64,000 nucleotides of DNA from Latrodectus hesperus. Its lineage: Eukaryota; Arthropoda; Arachnida; Araneae; Theridiidae. The notes under the pieces were generated by a model that made no database searches, had not been told where the DNA came from, and worked only from the letters and a program-made list of their open reading frames with translations. Position numbers and translations under genes: made by a program. Shown one piece after another: positions 38,585-48,790 of the stretch. Each line of letters opens with the position of its first letter. Within the stretch, counting starts at the first letter, position 1. The stretch is taken from contig CM075857.1 in NCBI GenBank assembly GCA_037975125.1, forward strand, positions 41,036,436 to 41,100,435, in the 5' to 3' direction.

Positions 38585-39477
38585 ACAATATTTCTGTTGT
38601 TGTTGCTTATCCTCCATGTCTGATGGAGTCAGACTAGATCCACGAGTTCGTTGAATGTAAGGAAGTCGAAGACTAAAAGAGGATTGCTAAAGAGATCCTC
38701 CCTAGAGAGACCCATGCAATCCAAAAGATGCTCAGGAGAAGCCTGATGATTTTGGCACTTGGTGCAGGTGACGAAAGTTTTCCTGCCCTCGTTGAAAGTG
38801 AGGCACTTAATATGACCGCTAGCAAGTCTTGAGAGAACAGTCCGGGTACGTCTGTCACACGGGAGGTCAAGGGACAAACCCGGTTTTGATCCCTTGTACC
38901 AATTATGGGTGGGGGTGTTTTCCACTCCTCCGAGATTTTTGATTTTTCCCGGGAGTATAACTCCAGAAAAGTAAGTGTGGAAGAGGGAGTATTTGAAATC
39001 CTGCAACCCTCCTTAGCAAGATTATCGGCCATTTCATTCCCGTGGAGATTCACATGTGAAGGTATCCATTGCAAGTGAACATCATGATTAAGTGAAATGA
39101 GTTTTAATTTAAGCAGGATAGAGTTGCTGATCTTGTCGCCTACAAGAAGCCAATTACTAAGATGGTGGAGAGAACTACGGCTGTCAGACAAGATCCATAG
39201 GTCACCATAATCCTCTTCAGAAAGAATAGCTTCTAGTCCCAGGTCTATTGCAATCAATTCACTTCTGAAGACAGAGCAGTGATTGGGATTACGATGAGAA
39301 AGAGTCAAATTGGTGTGAGGGGTTTCAATATATATGCCACTACCTGCTAGAATATCAATTTTACTACCGTCAGTGAAGATTTTGATGGCATTGTTAGGAA
39401 TGTGGCTTAGGTTTTCCAAGGTCAGTTGTCTAAGATGTTCTGGAATGTAGTCTTTCTTATTAACATACAATATTTCT
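38585..39477 (-). mobile_element. 5'-truncated I-like LINE with 11-bp target-site duplication
   Basis: The element is 38596-39466, flanked by the direct repeat ACAATATTTCT at 38585-38595 and 39467-39477. On the minus strand it carries only the last part of the polymerase ORF: an RNase H domain and a C-terminal Cys/His domain. The stop codon at about 38629 is followed by a short 3' untranslated region ending in a CAA-repeat tail. 5' truncation with a target duplication is the usual outcome of target-primed reverse transcription. An RNase H domain downstream of the polymerase is typical of I-group LINEs. Confidence 0.9.
38629..39466 (-). pseudogene. LINE polymerase C terminus: RNase H plus Cys/His domain
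   Basis: This is the 3' end of a retrotransposon ORF2. The first ~170 codons form an RNase H fold: FTDGSK has the first catalytic Asp, then FRSELIAI has the Glu, LSDSRS the second Asp, and HGNEMADNLAK the final conserved Asp, so all active-site residues are present. The frame shifts near 38910 in a C-rich run. The continuation, on the overlapping frame 38629-39006, holds a Cys/His cluster (CTKCQNHQASPEHLLDC) and ends FNELVDLV-stop. RNase H removes RNA from the cDNA hybrid during integration. The reverse transcriptase and ORF1 are missing, so the copy is dead. Confidence 0.9.
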
Positions 39478-39549
39478 AGATTTCATTGACTACAGAAAAA
39501 GTAAAATAATTTCTTCTATGAACGGAAAGACCAAGAAGTTGAATGTCTG

Positions 39550-40152
39550 GGGAATATAATATGGAACCTATGAAAAAAAGGTATTAAGAACTATCTATGG
39601 GCCTGTACAGGAACAGGGTTGCTCGCGAACCAAATATAATTTTGAATTGTATAGGCTGTATAACCTGCCCCAAATTATCCAGGTTATCAGGTTTGTTTTG
39701 TTTGTTTGTTTGTCGCTCAACGGTCATTTTTTTGCACACGAGGGCTAATTAGACCGGGACTTACGGCTTAAAGTGGATTCCGAACCACTACAAACATCCA
39801 TGCCCAAGGTGGGATTCGAACCCACGAACTGTTGAACCGAAGGCAAGAGCGCTAACCATTCGGCTGCCAGCTCGGCCCAGGTTATCAGGAGCAATAGTGT
39901 GAGATGGCTTGGCCATGTCTGGAGAAGCCGGGAAAACAACCCCACTAGAATATCAACGTTTAGGAGAACTCCGAAAGATTCCGTGCCCGAGGAAGACCAC
40001 CACCAAGATGGCTCGTTGACACTGAAAATGACCTCAAGATACTGAAAATTAGGAACTGTCAAAGTGTCGCTCTGGGCAAACTGGTTGGAAAAGGCGTGTT
40101 GTAGAGGTAGCTAAGACTTGTAACAGGTTGTTACGCTATTAAAAGAAGAATA
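39550..40152 (+). pseudogene. LINE ORF2 C-terminal fragment (copy 1), split by a SINE
   Basis: The plus strand reads EKKVLRTIYGPV..., then YNFELYRLYNLPQIIQVIR, then, after a 186-bp SINE, VRWLGHVWRS and a decayed ...RWLVDTENDLKIL...IRN... tail. This order (KVLR-IFGP, ELYELY, RWLGHV-RM, RGRP--RW-DDVE-DL) is the C-terminal region of RTE-like and related non-LTR polymerases. It lies after the RT domain, which is absent. The 3' end is GGTTGTTACGCTATTAAA followed by an AG-rich tail. A closely similar copy (copy 2, uninterrupted) lies at 56222-56513. Several small indels break the frame. The clade assignment (RTE-like) is an inference. Confidence 0.8.
39691..39876 (-). repeat. tRNA-derived SINE (family 1), full-length copy
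   Basis: On the minus strand, 39876 downward begins GCCGAGCTGGCAGCCGAATG (A-box region TGGTTAGCGC follows). The B box is GGGTTCGAATCCC, and then a tRNA-unrelated body runs to a TTTG/CAAA-repeat tail at 39691. The direct repeat CCAGGTTATCAG flanks it at 39679-39690 and 39877-39888. It is inserted in the LINE fragment at 39550-40152; the equivalent site at 56250 is empty. Other copies: 50518-50629 (truncated), 45138-45279 (old) and 62228-62340 (old, opposite strand). Confidence 0.9.
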
Positions 40153-40156
40153 TAAT

Positions 40157-40764
40157 ATGGTAAAATATTACCGCCAATGGTACTGTTAAAGTTCAAATAT
40201 TTATTTTGTACCACTATATTATACTTATCGATGTTGTGCTGAGTGATATTCATCTTTTTTAATATAACAATCTAGAGCAATATCATTAACAGTGTTGTGG
40301 TAGTTAGTCGTCATTTTCTATCGATGAATTGTAATGTTTGTCAGAACAGGAACAGTGAAATATCAGCATACAAGCAGATGAAGATATTTGGCTTATATGT
40401 CAGACGCATGACCGACAAATATCTTTATATTTACAATGGATATAAACCCTGTTGCATCAGCATACTTTCCTGAACATAGTTTGAGCTCTACCAGTTAGGT
40501 TGAATCAGCCTGGTGGGAATCTTCAGGGACCAAGCAGAAGGTCCTCTAAAGTTCACCTGTTAAACTCAGAGGTATTTCATTAGAGGGCATGGCGATCACG
40601 ACCTTTTTAAGTGTGCCCAGCCTTCTTGAGGGAACATGATGGATCTCCAGTTAAGTTGCGAATCAACGCACTGCCTTTCGATAATAATAACGACGCCCAA
40701 ATCACTGTTCTGGTTAATCCTGTGCATATATCCTGTATATTTATCAGCACTGAACCATCTAGAA
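40157..40764. other. Unassigned intergenic DNA
   Basis: From about 40440 to 40740 the sequence is less AT-rich and of normal complexity, with overlapping frames on both strands, none with a recognised domain. It may be a decayed element. The hAT element at 40765 is inserted at its right end. Confidence 0.35.
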
Positions 40765-41365
40765 CATGGGTTCCCAAACTTTTTATCTCGTGGAGCACTT
40801 TCAAAGTTTTACTATTTTCGGTAAACCCACTGCTTCTGCATTTCTACAGTATCTATTCCTAAAAAATATCACCCTAAATTGGGGGTGTTACAAAGGAAAA
40901 AAAAATATCACATTTTCTTGTGTCCTATTTATTAAAATAATGCTTGTGGTTATACACAAAATTATAAACATTTATTATTACAGACAATCAACAATTGACA
41001 AAAAATCAACAATGAATGAACTCAGAAATGTAAATCAACAATAAAAGATAGCCATACTCTCAATGAGACGGCGCACGGGCGGCACTTTGCAAGTCTCGAC
41101 ATGTGGTGTACACTCTTGTACTATTATCTATTGTTCAATTCAATTTTGTGTTTGAACTGAATCTCGAATATTTTTGAGGACCTACCTAGTGAATGATGCT
41201 AGCTGCCTATGTTGATAGGTAAATCCAAGCCAAAACATTTGCTTTATATTATGAAAACCAGAAAACTTTTCATGGACCCCACTTACAACTTGTGAACCCC
41301 TGTTTTCTTTTCACATCTACGTGGACCCCCGTGTGGTCTCCTATGGACCACTTTGGGAACCTATG
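40765..41365. mobile_element. Non-autonomous hAT element (601 bp)
   Basis: The terminal inverted repeats are CATGGGTTCCCAAACTTT on the left and CATAGGTTCCCAAAGTGG on the right (reverse-complemented), the CA...GGTTCCCAAA type of hAT ends. A perfect 8-bp duplication, ATCTAGAA, lies at 40757-40764 and 41366-41373, the hAT target-site length. The interior has no transposase motif. The short ORFs at 40766-41044 and neighbouring frames are chance reads through it. Confidence 0.9.
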
Positions 41366-41373
41366 ATCTAGAA

Positions 41374-44300
41374 CAAGCTTAACATACTTTAAGAGGAAGT
41401 GTCCAAAAATATAGCTTATTCGATAAAATATAAAAAATATAGCTCTGCTTAGAGCTATGCAAAAATTTACGCAGAACCATACATAAAAGGTGTCAAATAC
41501 ATCTGGCAAAGATAATTTTCATACAGATGAACTCATCTGTGTTTTTTTCCTTCAAAAGAATAGAGATTTTACTTAAACGATATTGAAATCAATAATTAAA
41601 TCTTAACAGCGATGACAGTTATAATCATCATGATAGAAATGCTTCAAGATAACTATTGAATTACAACTAAAACTAGAGTTTGATATATTTTAAAAATGTT
41701 TATCTTTAGATATGAAGGAGAAAACGATCCTTATATTACATTATAAGTTGAATAATTTTATTAAGCATTTTTTATATTAAATTATAAATATCTATATATT
41801 TGATGATAAGCATTAAATCACATTAAAGTTTGTTTGATAAAGATCTTAGATTTTTTTCCTCCAAAGAGCTAAAACCTCAAAATTTAAACTGACACCTGGT
41901 TTAGTGATGCATAACGTTTTTCAACTACGCTCCATTTAAGACTTTTCTGTGTAACTAAAAACTGAAATACTCAGTTTCTCATTATTTTATATTGAAATTT
42001 TTTTTCGAATATAATTAGTTTGAGAGAGAGAGAATGAATTAACTTGTGTAAACATGATTGACATAATTTTCATCTCCAACTTCATACAGTAGATACTTTC
42101 TGATCTGTATCCGCCTGTCAAAGTAGTCGATTATTATGAACGGAACCAAACAATTTATTTTGACTCCAGTTTATACATTTTTTTTATCCGAAATCAATTC
42201 ATGGGTTAAAAAAAGTCATACTTATGTTGTATTAAATTCAGAAGTAATTATATAGTAAAAATATTGGTTTTATGTACATAATTAAATGGATTTTTTTATC
42301 TTAAATTTGTTTTTTTTTTATGTTTGATAAGGTTTTACTCACTTTCTGTGATCCGAATAGAATCGAACCTATCAAGTTTAAATGAGCTATAATCCACTCT
42401 CTCTGCCCATATATATATGTAAAACATAATATTTCTAAATCATTATTAATGGATTCATTTTTGCATATTGATAGAATTGTGCGCTTTATATTGGAAGATC
42501 CTGAGTTCGATCCCAGTCTTAGCTAAATAATGGAAGATGGGCGATGAGCCTGAGATTTCTATAGATTCATTTACTGAAGTAAGTGCTTTAATTTTTCCAA
42601 GATTTTTCCTTACAATGCATGAATATGGATTACTATGAAAAGTCTTCCCTAAATACATGATATGGTTCAATATTAGAAAAAGTATTACATCTTTCACAGT
42701 TGCTAGTCTATCTACTATATACGATATCAGAGAATCAAGATTTATATAAAAATAATAAATAAATTGTAACTGGCATGGAGCTCAAAAATGGGAAGAAATG
42801 TTCCGTTTAAATTCAAGCCAGTGTAACCAATAAATACATATGAAAAGCAGTTGAAAATAAAGTACGTCATCTCAACTGGTAATTGCTGAAACAATGAGAG
42901 GATTGAAATTGTGAGACGGGCCAGTGTATTCAAAGTAGAAATGAATATAGTGTTTACCATTGAGCTTGCAAAAATATATTGTGAATATAAAAAATTTAAT
43001 AAAATTATATATTTCCGACAGATGCGAGTTAAGGAATGGATTCTGAAAGACACGACTATTGACTGTTCAGCAAAATAGATTGAAATGATAGAAATCCAAT
43101 ATTATATAATCCATATTGTTACCAATTTCAATGTTTGAGCATCATCAGGGGCGAATTGTGCAAATACTCCTCCATCCTGCGCACAAGCTACGGATGCAGT
43201 ACAATTGCCTTTAATGTCCTACCAATGCCAAAGCTAAGAGCTATAATGTTGGATGAACTAGCAAGCACAACATCATCGGATTGCTGAAGACATTAAAAAT
43301 ACTCTGCTTAGTTTGACAAAATTATTTTTAGTTTTATCGAGTTAACGGCCCAAATCGATGGTTTCTTTAAATATGAAAATACCTTCACAAAACCATCGAT
43401 TCCATATGTTGACCGAAGATTGTTCAAATTGAGGGATCATGTATATTAGTTTGGTGTACTATGTGCAGTTGCTATGACTTGGAGCATCTATTTTATCATC
43501 TAACTACGCGATCAGGACGCTAATATTATTCAAAGCACCTCTCCGATCACTTGCAGCTATTTGTCATGAGGACATTCTGAAGGGATCGGACAGTTCCAGA
43601 AAAATAATACATCACACGAGCCGAAATTTGTTCCAAATGTACTATTCTAAATTCTTAGTTTCTGTTTTTTTTCCATCATTCATAACTCCCGACATGAGGA
43701 ATATGTAAAATATCTTATAGCGTGCTGTATAGAATAGTTTTTCCACTACTTGAACTCACTTCACTTCAGAATTATTAACGCTCTGCAAAATTCATGAGAT
43801 ACCGATTATTATTTGTCCATTTAATGAAATTATGCTTCCCGGATCGGTAAGATTTTCTATTCTTTAAATGAATCTTCCTATATATTTTGTAATTTTTTTT
43901 AAAAATTTACTTAATCTATTTTCTCACATTACTTTACAATTATATCTAAGCATTAAATTTATCAGAAAGCGTAAATTATTATTTTTTTTTAAAATTCTAT
44001 ATAAATCCCAATGTTTCAATACTATTAAATAGCCATTTTCTTGAATAAATTCTTTGTTTTGAAAAAATATTTCCTTTTTCAAACATTTTTTTAAAAATTC
44101 CAGTGAAAAAAACTTTGAGATCTAAGTTTCAATATGGTTGTCTAATAATCATAACTTATACACTGAAACTTTTTAAATTGTGAATCATTCATTGTTCCAA
44201 AGTACAAAAAAAAAAAAAAAGGCAAAAATAGTTGTTCTACCGGCTAATGAAATCGTCTGACATTTTGTAACAGTTCAATGAATTCTATCCAAGACCGATT

Positions 44301-45137
44301 TTCTGCTTCGTTTTGAGCTGATGTTCTATTAAGAAGTAAAAAACATTTTGTCGAACGTGACCTCCAACAGCCAAACTTTTTCTATGCAAATTAGAAGTGA
44401 ACATGCAAACTAAAATTCCATAGTTACTATTTCCAGTTATGGCTCCACGCATGCATACAATTGTTTCAGGTCTTTCAGTTCTGACGACGCGACTGATAAT
44501 TTTCGACCTATTGTGTACTAATTTTGCTAATTAAATTTCTTTGCTAGAAAAGAATAGTTTAATGCATGAAACAAAATTCTAGTCTTTTCACTCACTCTTT
44601 CTATTGGTATATTTATTTAGTTGCTTTCGTTACTTTAATGCAGATTAGAATTAAGGGAACAATTCTTTGAATATGATTGATGGTGCTGTAGCTCCTCTTT
44701 GTGAGTATTAATGGAAAAACTTTATTATTAATAGGTAACTTTCCCTCGCATTGAATATGCTGCACGCATATTCATTCGAGAGTTAAGCTTTTCCTAGACA
44801 GGAAATGTTTTTTAATAATTTTTAAACTGGTTTTTTATGATTTGTCATTGACTAACATGATTCTCTATCATCTTAATTTATGAATTTTAGTTGAGGTTTC
44901 ACAAAATATTTGTACCTAATTTGTTTTTCAGTTTTTATGCATCTTAAAAGTGTGGTTGGTCACTTAAAATTTTTTTAATAATCTTTATCGCCATTATGTG
45001 GAGCATATATTTTTTTCAGATTTGAGAATAATTAGCTACTGGACTTGATAAGATTTAAGAAACATTGTTTTATTGTATTAAATTTGGCTTTTGTGTCATT
45101 CTACGGTTATTTTTGTACCCGAGAATTTAATTTGATT
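41374..45137. other. AT-rich stretch, mostly unassigned
   Basis: tRNA-like B-box sequences occur near 42365-42380 (minus) and 42505-42525 (plus, GAGTTCGATCCCAG), probably SINE debris. The block 43130-43640 is less AT-rich and holds a 12-bp inverted repeat (AATCGATGGTTT at 43353-43364 and its complement at 43390-43401). No protein motif is recognised on either strand. ORFs at 42455-42697 and 42742-43053 have no domain. Confidence 0.4.
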
Positions 45138-45279
45138 CGTTCAGGTGTTATTTTTTTTTGCTCACGAGGACTGGTTAAAATTTAAAGTGGATTACAAATC
45201 ATTACAAACATCGACATATGAGATGGGATTTGAACCCACAAGCTATTGAACTAGTAGCCAGAGTGCTAACTATGCGGTA
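45138..45279 (-). repeat. tRNA-derived SINE (family 1), old copy
   Basis: Collinear with 39691-39876: TTGCTCACGAGGACTGGTT, TTTAAAGTGGATTACAAATC, ATTACAAACATCGACAT, then GGGATTTGAACCCACAAGC and AGAGTGCTAAC at matching places. Many substitutions and a small deletion make this an old copy. It sits 20 bases before the minisatellite at 45301. Confidence 0.8.
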
Positions 45280-45300
45280 AAATATCAAGATATGGTCATT

Positions 45301-45590
45301 TCTATGATATTTGATCTTGAAGCTATTGATTATGTTCTGTATGCTATGATATTTGATCATGAAACTATTGATTAAGTTCTTTATGCTATGATATTTGATC
45401 TTGAAGCTATTGATTATGTTCTTTATGCTATGATATTTGATCTTGAAGCTATTGATTATGTTCTTTATGCTATGATATTTGATCTTGAAGCTATTGATTA
45501 TGTTCTTTATGCTATGATATTTGATCTTGAAGCTATTGATTAAGTTCTTTATGCTATGATATTTGATCTTAAGCTATTGATTATATTCTG
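45301..45590. repeat. 42-bp minisatellite, about seven units
   Basis: The unit TGCTATGATATTTGATCTTG plus AAGCTATTGATTATGTTCTT plus TA repeats about 6.9 times. The inner units are nearly identical; the first, second and last carry substitutions or a one-base deletion. Because 42 is a multiple of three, each unit reads AMIFDLEAIDYVLY in one frame. Two units have TAA instead of TAT, so the open run is only about four units long. No gene is called. Confidence 0.95.
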
Positions 45591-47981
45591 GTGCGTGCGC
45601 TGTAAAACGGAAATTATATATTAGACGGAAAATATTCCAGATAAATTGCTTCAAAAAATCAAGAAATTCAACATCAGAAAGTGCAATTAGTTACTTATAA
45701 TTCAAATGATTTACGTTCCATCAATAAAGATGTAGAGAAATCTAAGATTCTCAACCATAAAATTAAGAAGAAGAAAAAAATTGGAAAAAACAGATGATAA
45801 AAAATGTGAACAAAAAAATCCATAAAAATAAGTTCGAAAAACATTTTTCAAAAAATTTTAACTCTTTAAATTTTTGTTCGGAAGTTAAAATACACATTAC
45901 ATCTTTAGGCTATCACACTACTAAATCTCAGCCACTAGTTCATTAAATCGGAAATGTTCATAAATTAGAATTTCGTAAAAACAAGCTTCTCTCTACAATT
46001 TTTTTTTACTTATATTCACTATAAATTATTTGAAGAACTGCAAGCTATTTATATTTTTAAAAATAAACTTCATTAGAAAACTAAGAGAAATGCTAAACAC
46101 AAAATGGGGAAAAGAAATTATGAATTGATATATGTTTAATATTGTAATCAGTATTTTGATCTTATTTGTCAATTTTCCGTTATGAGAACTCAATTTTAAT
46201 TAAATAATTACAAAGGAATAAAGCATTTTAAATCATAATCTGCTTTTAAAAAATCAATTTACTTAACGCAAAATATCTTTGGTAACCGAATTCCGCTTTT
46301 AATAGACCGTTCCCTCAAGCAAATACACTGAAATATCTGAAGACCCCTCGAATTCGCTGGCATCTGGTATACTGAAACAAATACTTAATGTTAATTCACG
46401 TTGTGATATCGCATATTGGATAGAATAAATATTGGTATGCAATTGAATAGAATACCGGTATTGCAGTTGAACGTCTACAGCATATTGCCTTTCGGAATTT
46501 TCATGGATACTGAATGATAGTAATCAGTATGCTGAAACAGGAAATTTTATTCTAAAAAATATGAAATCCATATGGAAAATAATACAAGTCAACAATCAAA
46601 AAGATTTATGACAAATTATGTGTAGTAAGAAAGAATATTCAGAAATTCTTTCAATAAAATTTCTCAAAATTAGTTATTTCTCAGTCATTTGGCTTGTAAA
46701 AGACCCTCCCCCCACCCCCACACGTACTCAAATAATTGACTTTTGAATTTGCCGAAAGACCAGTCTAAAACTACAATTTTTTTGAGATGAAAATTTTGTA
46801 ACATTGAAACTGAAATACTTAGAGAACTCACTTCATAAATTTTTTAAGATATGGTCTTGTTTTTCACTTTTTAACACAAGTTTTCTATTGAGTCCAAGCC
46901 ATTATTTATTGATTAAGATTGACATTGCACTATAAAGACGAAGTGGTAAGAATTGAGCTAAAATTCGCGTAGTACAACAAATAACAAAATATTAACAAAA
47001 TTACATAAAAAAAAAGATTCTTATTGAAAAGTAAAATGGTGATTTTAAGTTTTGTGACGTCCCAGCAAAGGCAAAGACAGGATTAAATATGCACGCCCTC
47101 TGTAAGGTAACAAATAACTTTTAAAATTTTGTGGAGTTTCAGACCACAGACGCTCTTTAAGCTGTTTGCATCATTTGTTATAGACATTCTGTGACCAAAC
47201 ATGAAGATTCAATATAATGTCCTGAAAAGTCTTAAATGTCAAACTATATCTGAGAATCGTACAGAAAATGGAGGATATAAAACATTCATGAATAATTATA
47301 GCACTTTTTCTGAGTAAGATTGAGCACTATCTTCTGGGAATATAACATTTCAACAGCCAGGCTAGCAGAGCCATCGCTATGATAAGGAGCTAAAATACGA
47401 ATATTTTCGAGTCATTATTGGAGGCGATGAATATCACAACCAATGGAGTTTCTGCGAATTGATCTAACATCGCATAGTACCACTGTGGAAAAGCAAAATT
47501 AAAGCGGAGAATGTCCAAATAGAAATACGACTGTCTCTCCAAAAGATCAACATATCAGTTTAACACAATTACTATAACAATGAATCCAGATTTAGATTAA
47601 ATAACTCTAATGACAGATTCTTATTTCAAAACTTCTTGATGAACACTATCTTACCGTTTGCAAATTGCGACGTACTCACGCATCAAACAGAACATTTTTT
47701 TCTTGAGTTGGTAATGAAGCTCGCACTCAATCCTACCAGTGATTCGGGGAAAAGTATAGGTCATTGATACTATCAGAACATCACATAAGACCACTTGTGG
47801 ATTGCATACCATAATAGATTTTTATCTTTCAATAAGACAATTCTCAATTACGACGAGAAAAAGGAAGGAAACCTGGGCCCGACATAGCCTAATTGGGACA
47901 CTGGGCAAAAACTTCTTTGGAAGACCCACTGCTTCACAACAAAAATTTCTATTTGATTTGGCAAGCGATTACTATTTGATT
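45591..47981. other. Unassigned intergenic DNA
   Basis: Mostly AT-rich. The part from 46270 to 47980 is less AT-rich and of higher complexity, which may mean a decayed element. At 47802-47993 a frame reads ...IGTLGKNFFGRPTASQQKF..., which I cannot place in a family. It closes with a TAA directly after the LINE target site, so the LINE insertion did not interrupt a longer frame there. Confidence 0.35.
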
Positions 47982-48230
47982 GACAACATAAAACTTGGGG
48001 CCTGAGCAGCTACCAGGCGCGTCGGTAGGTGGTGGATCACCGAACGTCCTGTAGGAATGACAGGATAGCCTTGAATATAGAATCAGAGGCCGCGAAACAG
48101 CTCCCGTAAACCCTGGTGTTACGCGATCCGTGCCTAGGGCTAATTGGCCCCGCGGTATTGGTGTCTTAACGGAGCCTCTAGTTGCCTGGCAAACTTCTAG
48201 AGTAATTTACCTTGCCCAGTATCTCAGGCA

Positions 48231-48482
48231 ATGCTGGGTGGACTTATATTACCTGAGCTTATAAATTGTTATCTTGTGGCTGAAAAGACACAAGAAATAA
48301 CAAACCTTTCTGCATCTGCAGGTGATGCCTCTAAAGTAGACCTTGCTGAAAAAGACAAGGGAACTCAGAGGCAGTCTTGTAAAGGGGCAGTAATGAATCC
48401 TTCACTTGAGGTAGAAATGACCTCCAAACCATCTTCTGGTGAAAGTCAGGAAGCTATCCCTAGTATGACTGACTCTCTGACC
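48231..48482 (+). pseudogene. N-terminal part of a LINE ORF1 (truncated by deletion)
   Basis: The ATG at 48231 opens a frame of polar, Ser/Glu/Lys-rich sequence (..LSASAGDASKVDLAEKDKG.. onward). Such a disordered N terminus is common for ORF1 (gag-like) proteins of R1/jockey-type elements. About 83 codons precede the apparent junction near 48480, after which the frame runs on in the wrong phase to 48590. No zinc knuckles or RNA-binding domain remain. Its identity as ORF1 is inferred from its place directly after the 5' leader. Confidence 0.5.
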
Positions 48483-48484
48483 AG

Positions 48485-48691
48485 ATGGGACTGTTTCAGC
48501 AAGACCCTATCTGCTGGAAATGTCATACGCAAGAGGAAACGGCAGAGCATATCATTTATGAATGCGAGGCTCTTGCCCTCCCTAAATTAACCTCTTTAGG
48601 CATCATCCATACTAAAGAGTTACACCTAGACTCCATTAAAGGGTTATCGGACTTTATTAATAATGTGGGTGACCCGAGCAACTGGAACTAG
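48485..48691 (+). pseudogene. C-terminal Cys/His domain of a LINE ORF2
   Basis: The frame reads GLFQQDPICWKCHTQEETAE then HIIYECEALALPKL, giving the C-x2-C-x7-H-x4-C pattern found after the RT or RNase H domain in R1/jockey-type polymerases. It ends at a stop at 48689-48691, followed by about 85 bases of 3' untranslated sequence and an AAG tail. Everything between ORF1 and this domain (endonuclease, RT) is missing. Confidence 0.8.
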
Positions 48692-48790
48692 GAAACATTG
48701 GGTTTGGAGTTAAGGTACAAAATGCTGATAAAAGCAGAGGTGCCCAATGACATACAAACCCAATTCTAAGAAGAAGAAGACAACATAAAA

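Larger units (their letters stand above)
47982..48790 (+). mobile_element. Internally deleted non-LTR retrotransposon, both ends kept
   Basis: A perfect 12-bp direct repeat, GACAACATAAAA, lies at 47982-47993 and 48779-48790. Between them (47994-48778, 785 bp) is a GC-rich 5' leader starting CTTGGGGCC, an ORF beginning at ATG 48231, then an abrupt change to the C-terminal end of an ORF2, a 3' untranslated region and an AAG-repeat tail. The target duplication encloses both 5' and 3' element sequence, so the copy was probably inserted already deleted. This structure resembles internally deleted non-autonomous LINE derivatives. The 5' leader has nested short hairpins (GCCTG/CAGGC, TCCTGT/ACAGGA). 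The R1/jockey-like assignment rests on the Cys/His tail. Confidence 0.85.

Noticed and set aside
39745..40062. 105-codon minus-strand ORF
   Set aside because: It runs through the SINE and the LINE fragment in the wrong phase; it is a shadow of repeats.
45304..45590. Minisatellite as a repeat protein gene
   Set aside because: Stops in units two and six and a one-base deletion in the last unit leave only a short open run with no promoter or flanking exon.
46270..47600. Possible decayed retroelement polymerase
   Set aside because: Less AT-rich and complex, but reading both strands gave no convincing RT, RNase H, integrase or protease motif.
47802..48005. 67-codon ORF across the LINE target site as an interrupted host gene
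   Set aside because: Without the insertion the frame meets TAA directly after the target site, so no longer gene was broken. Its last three codons come from the LINE.
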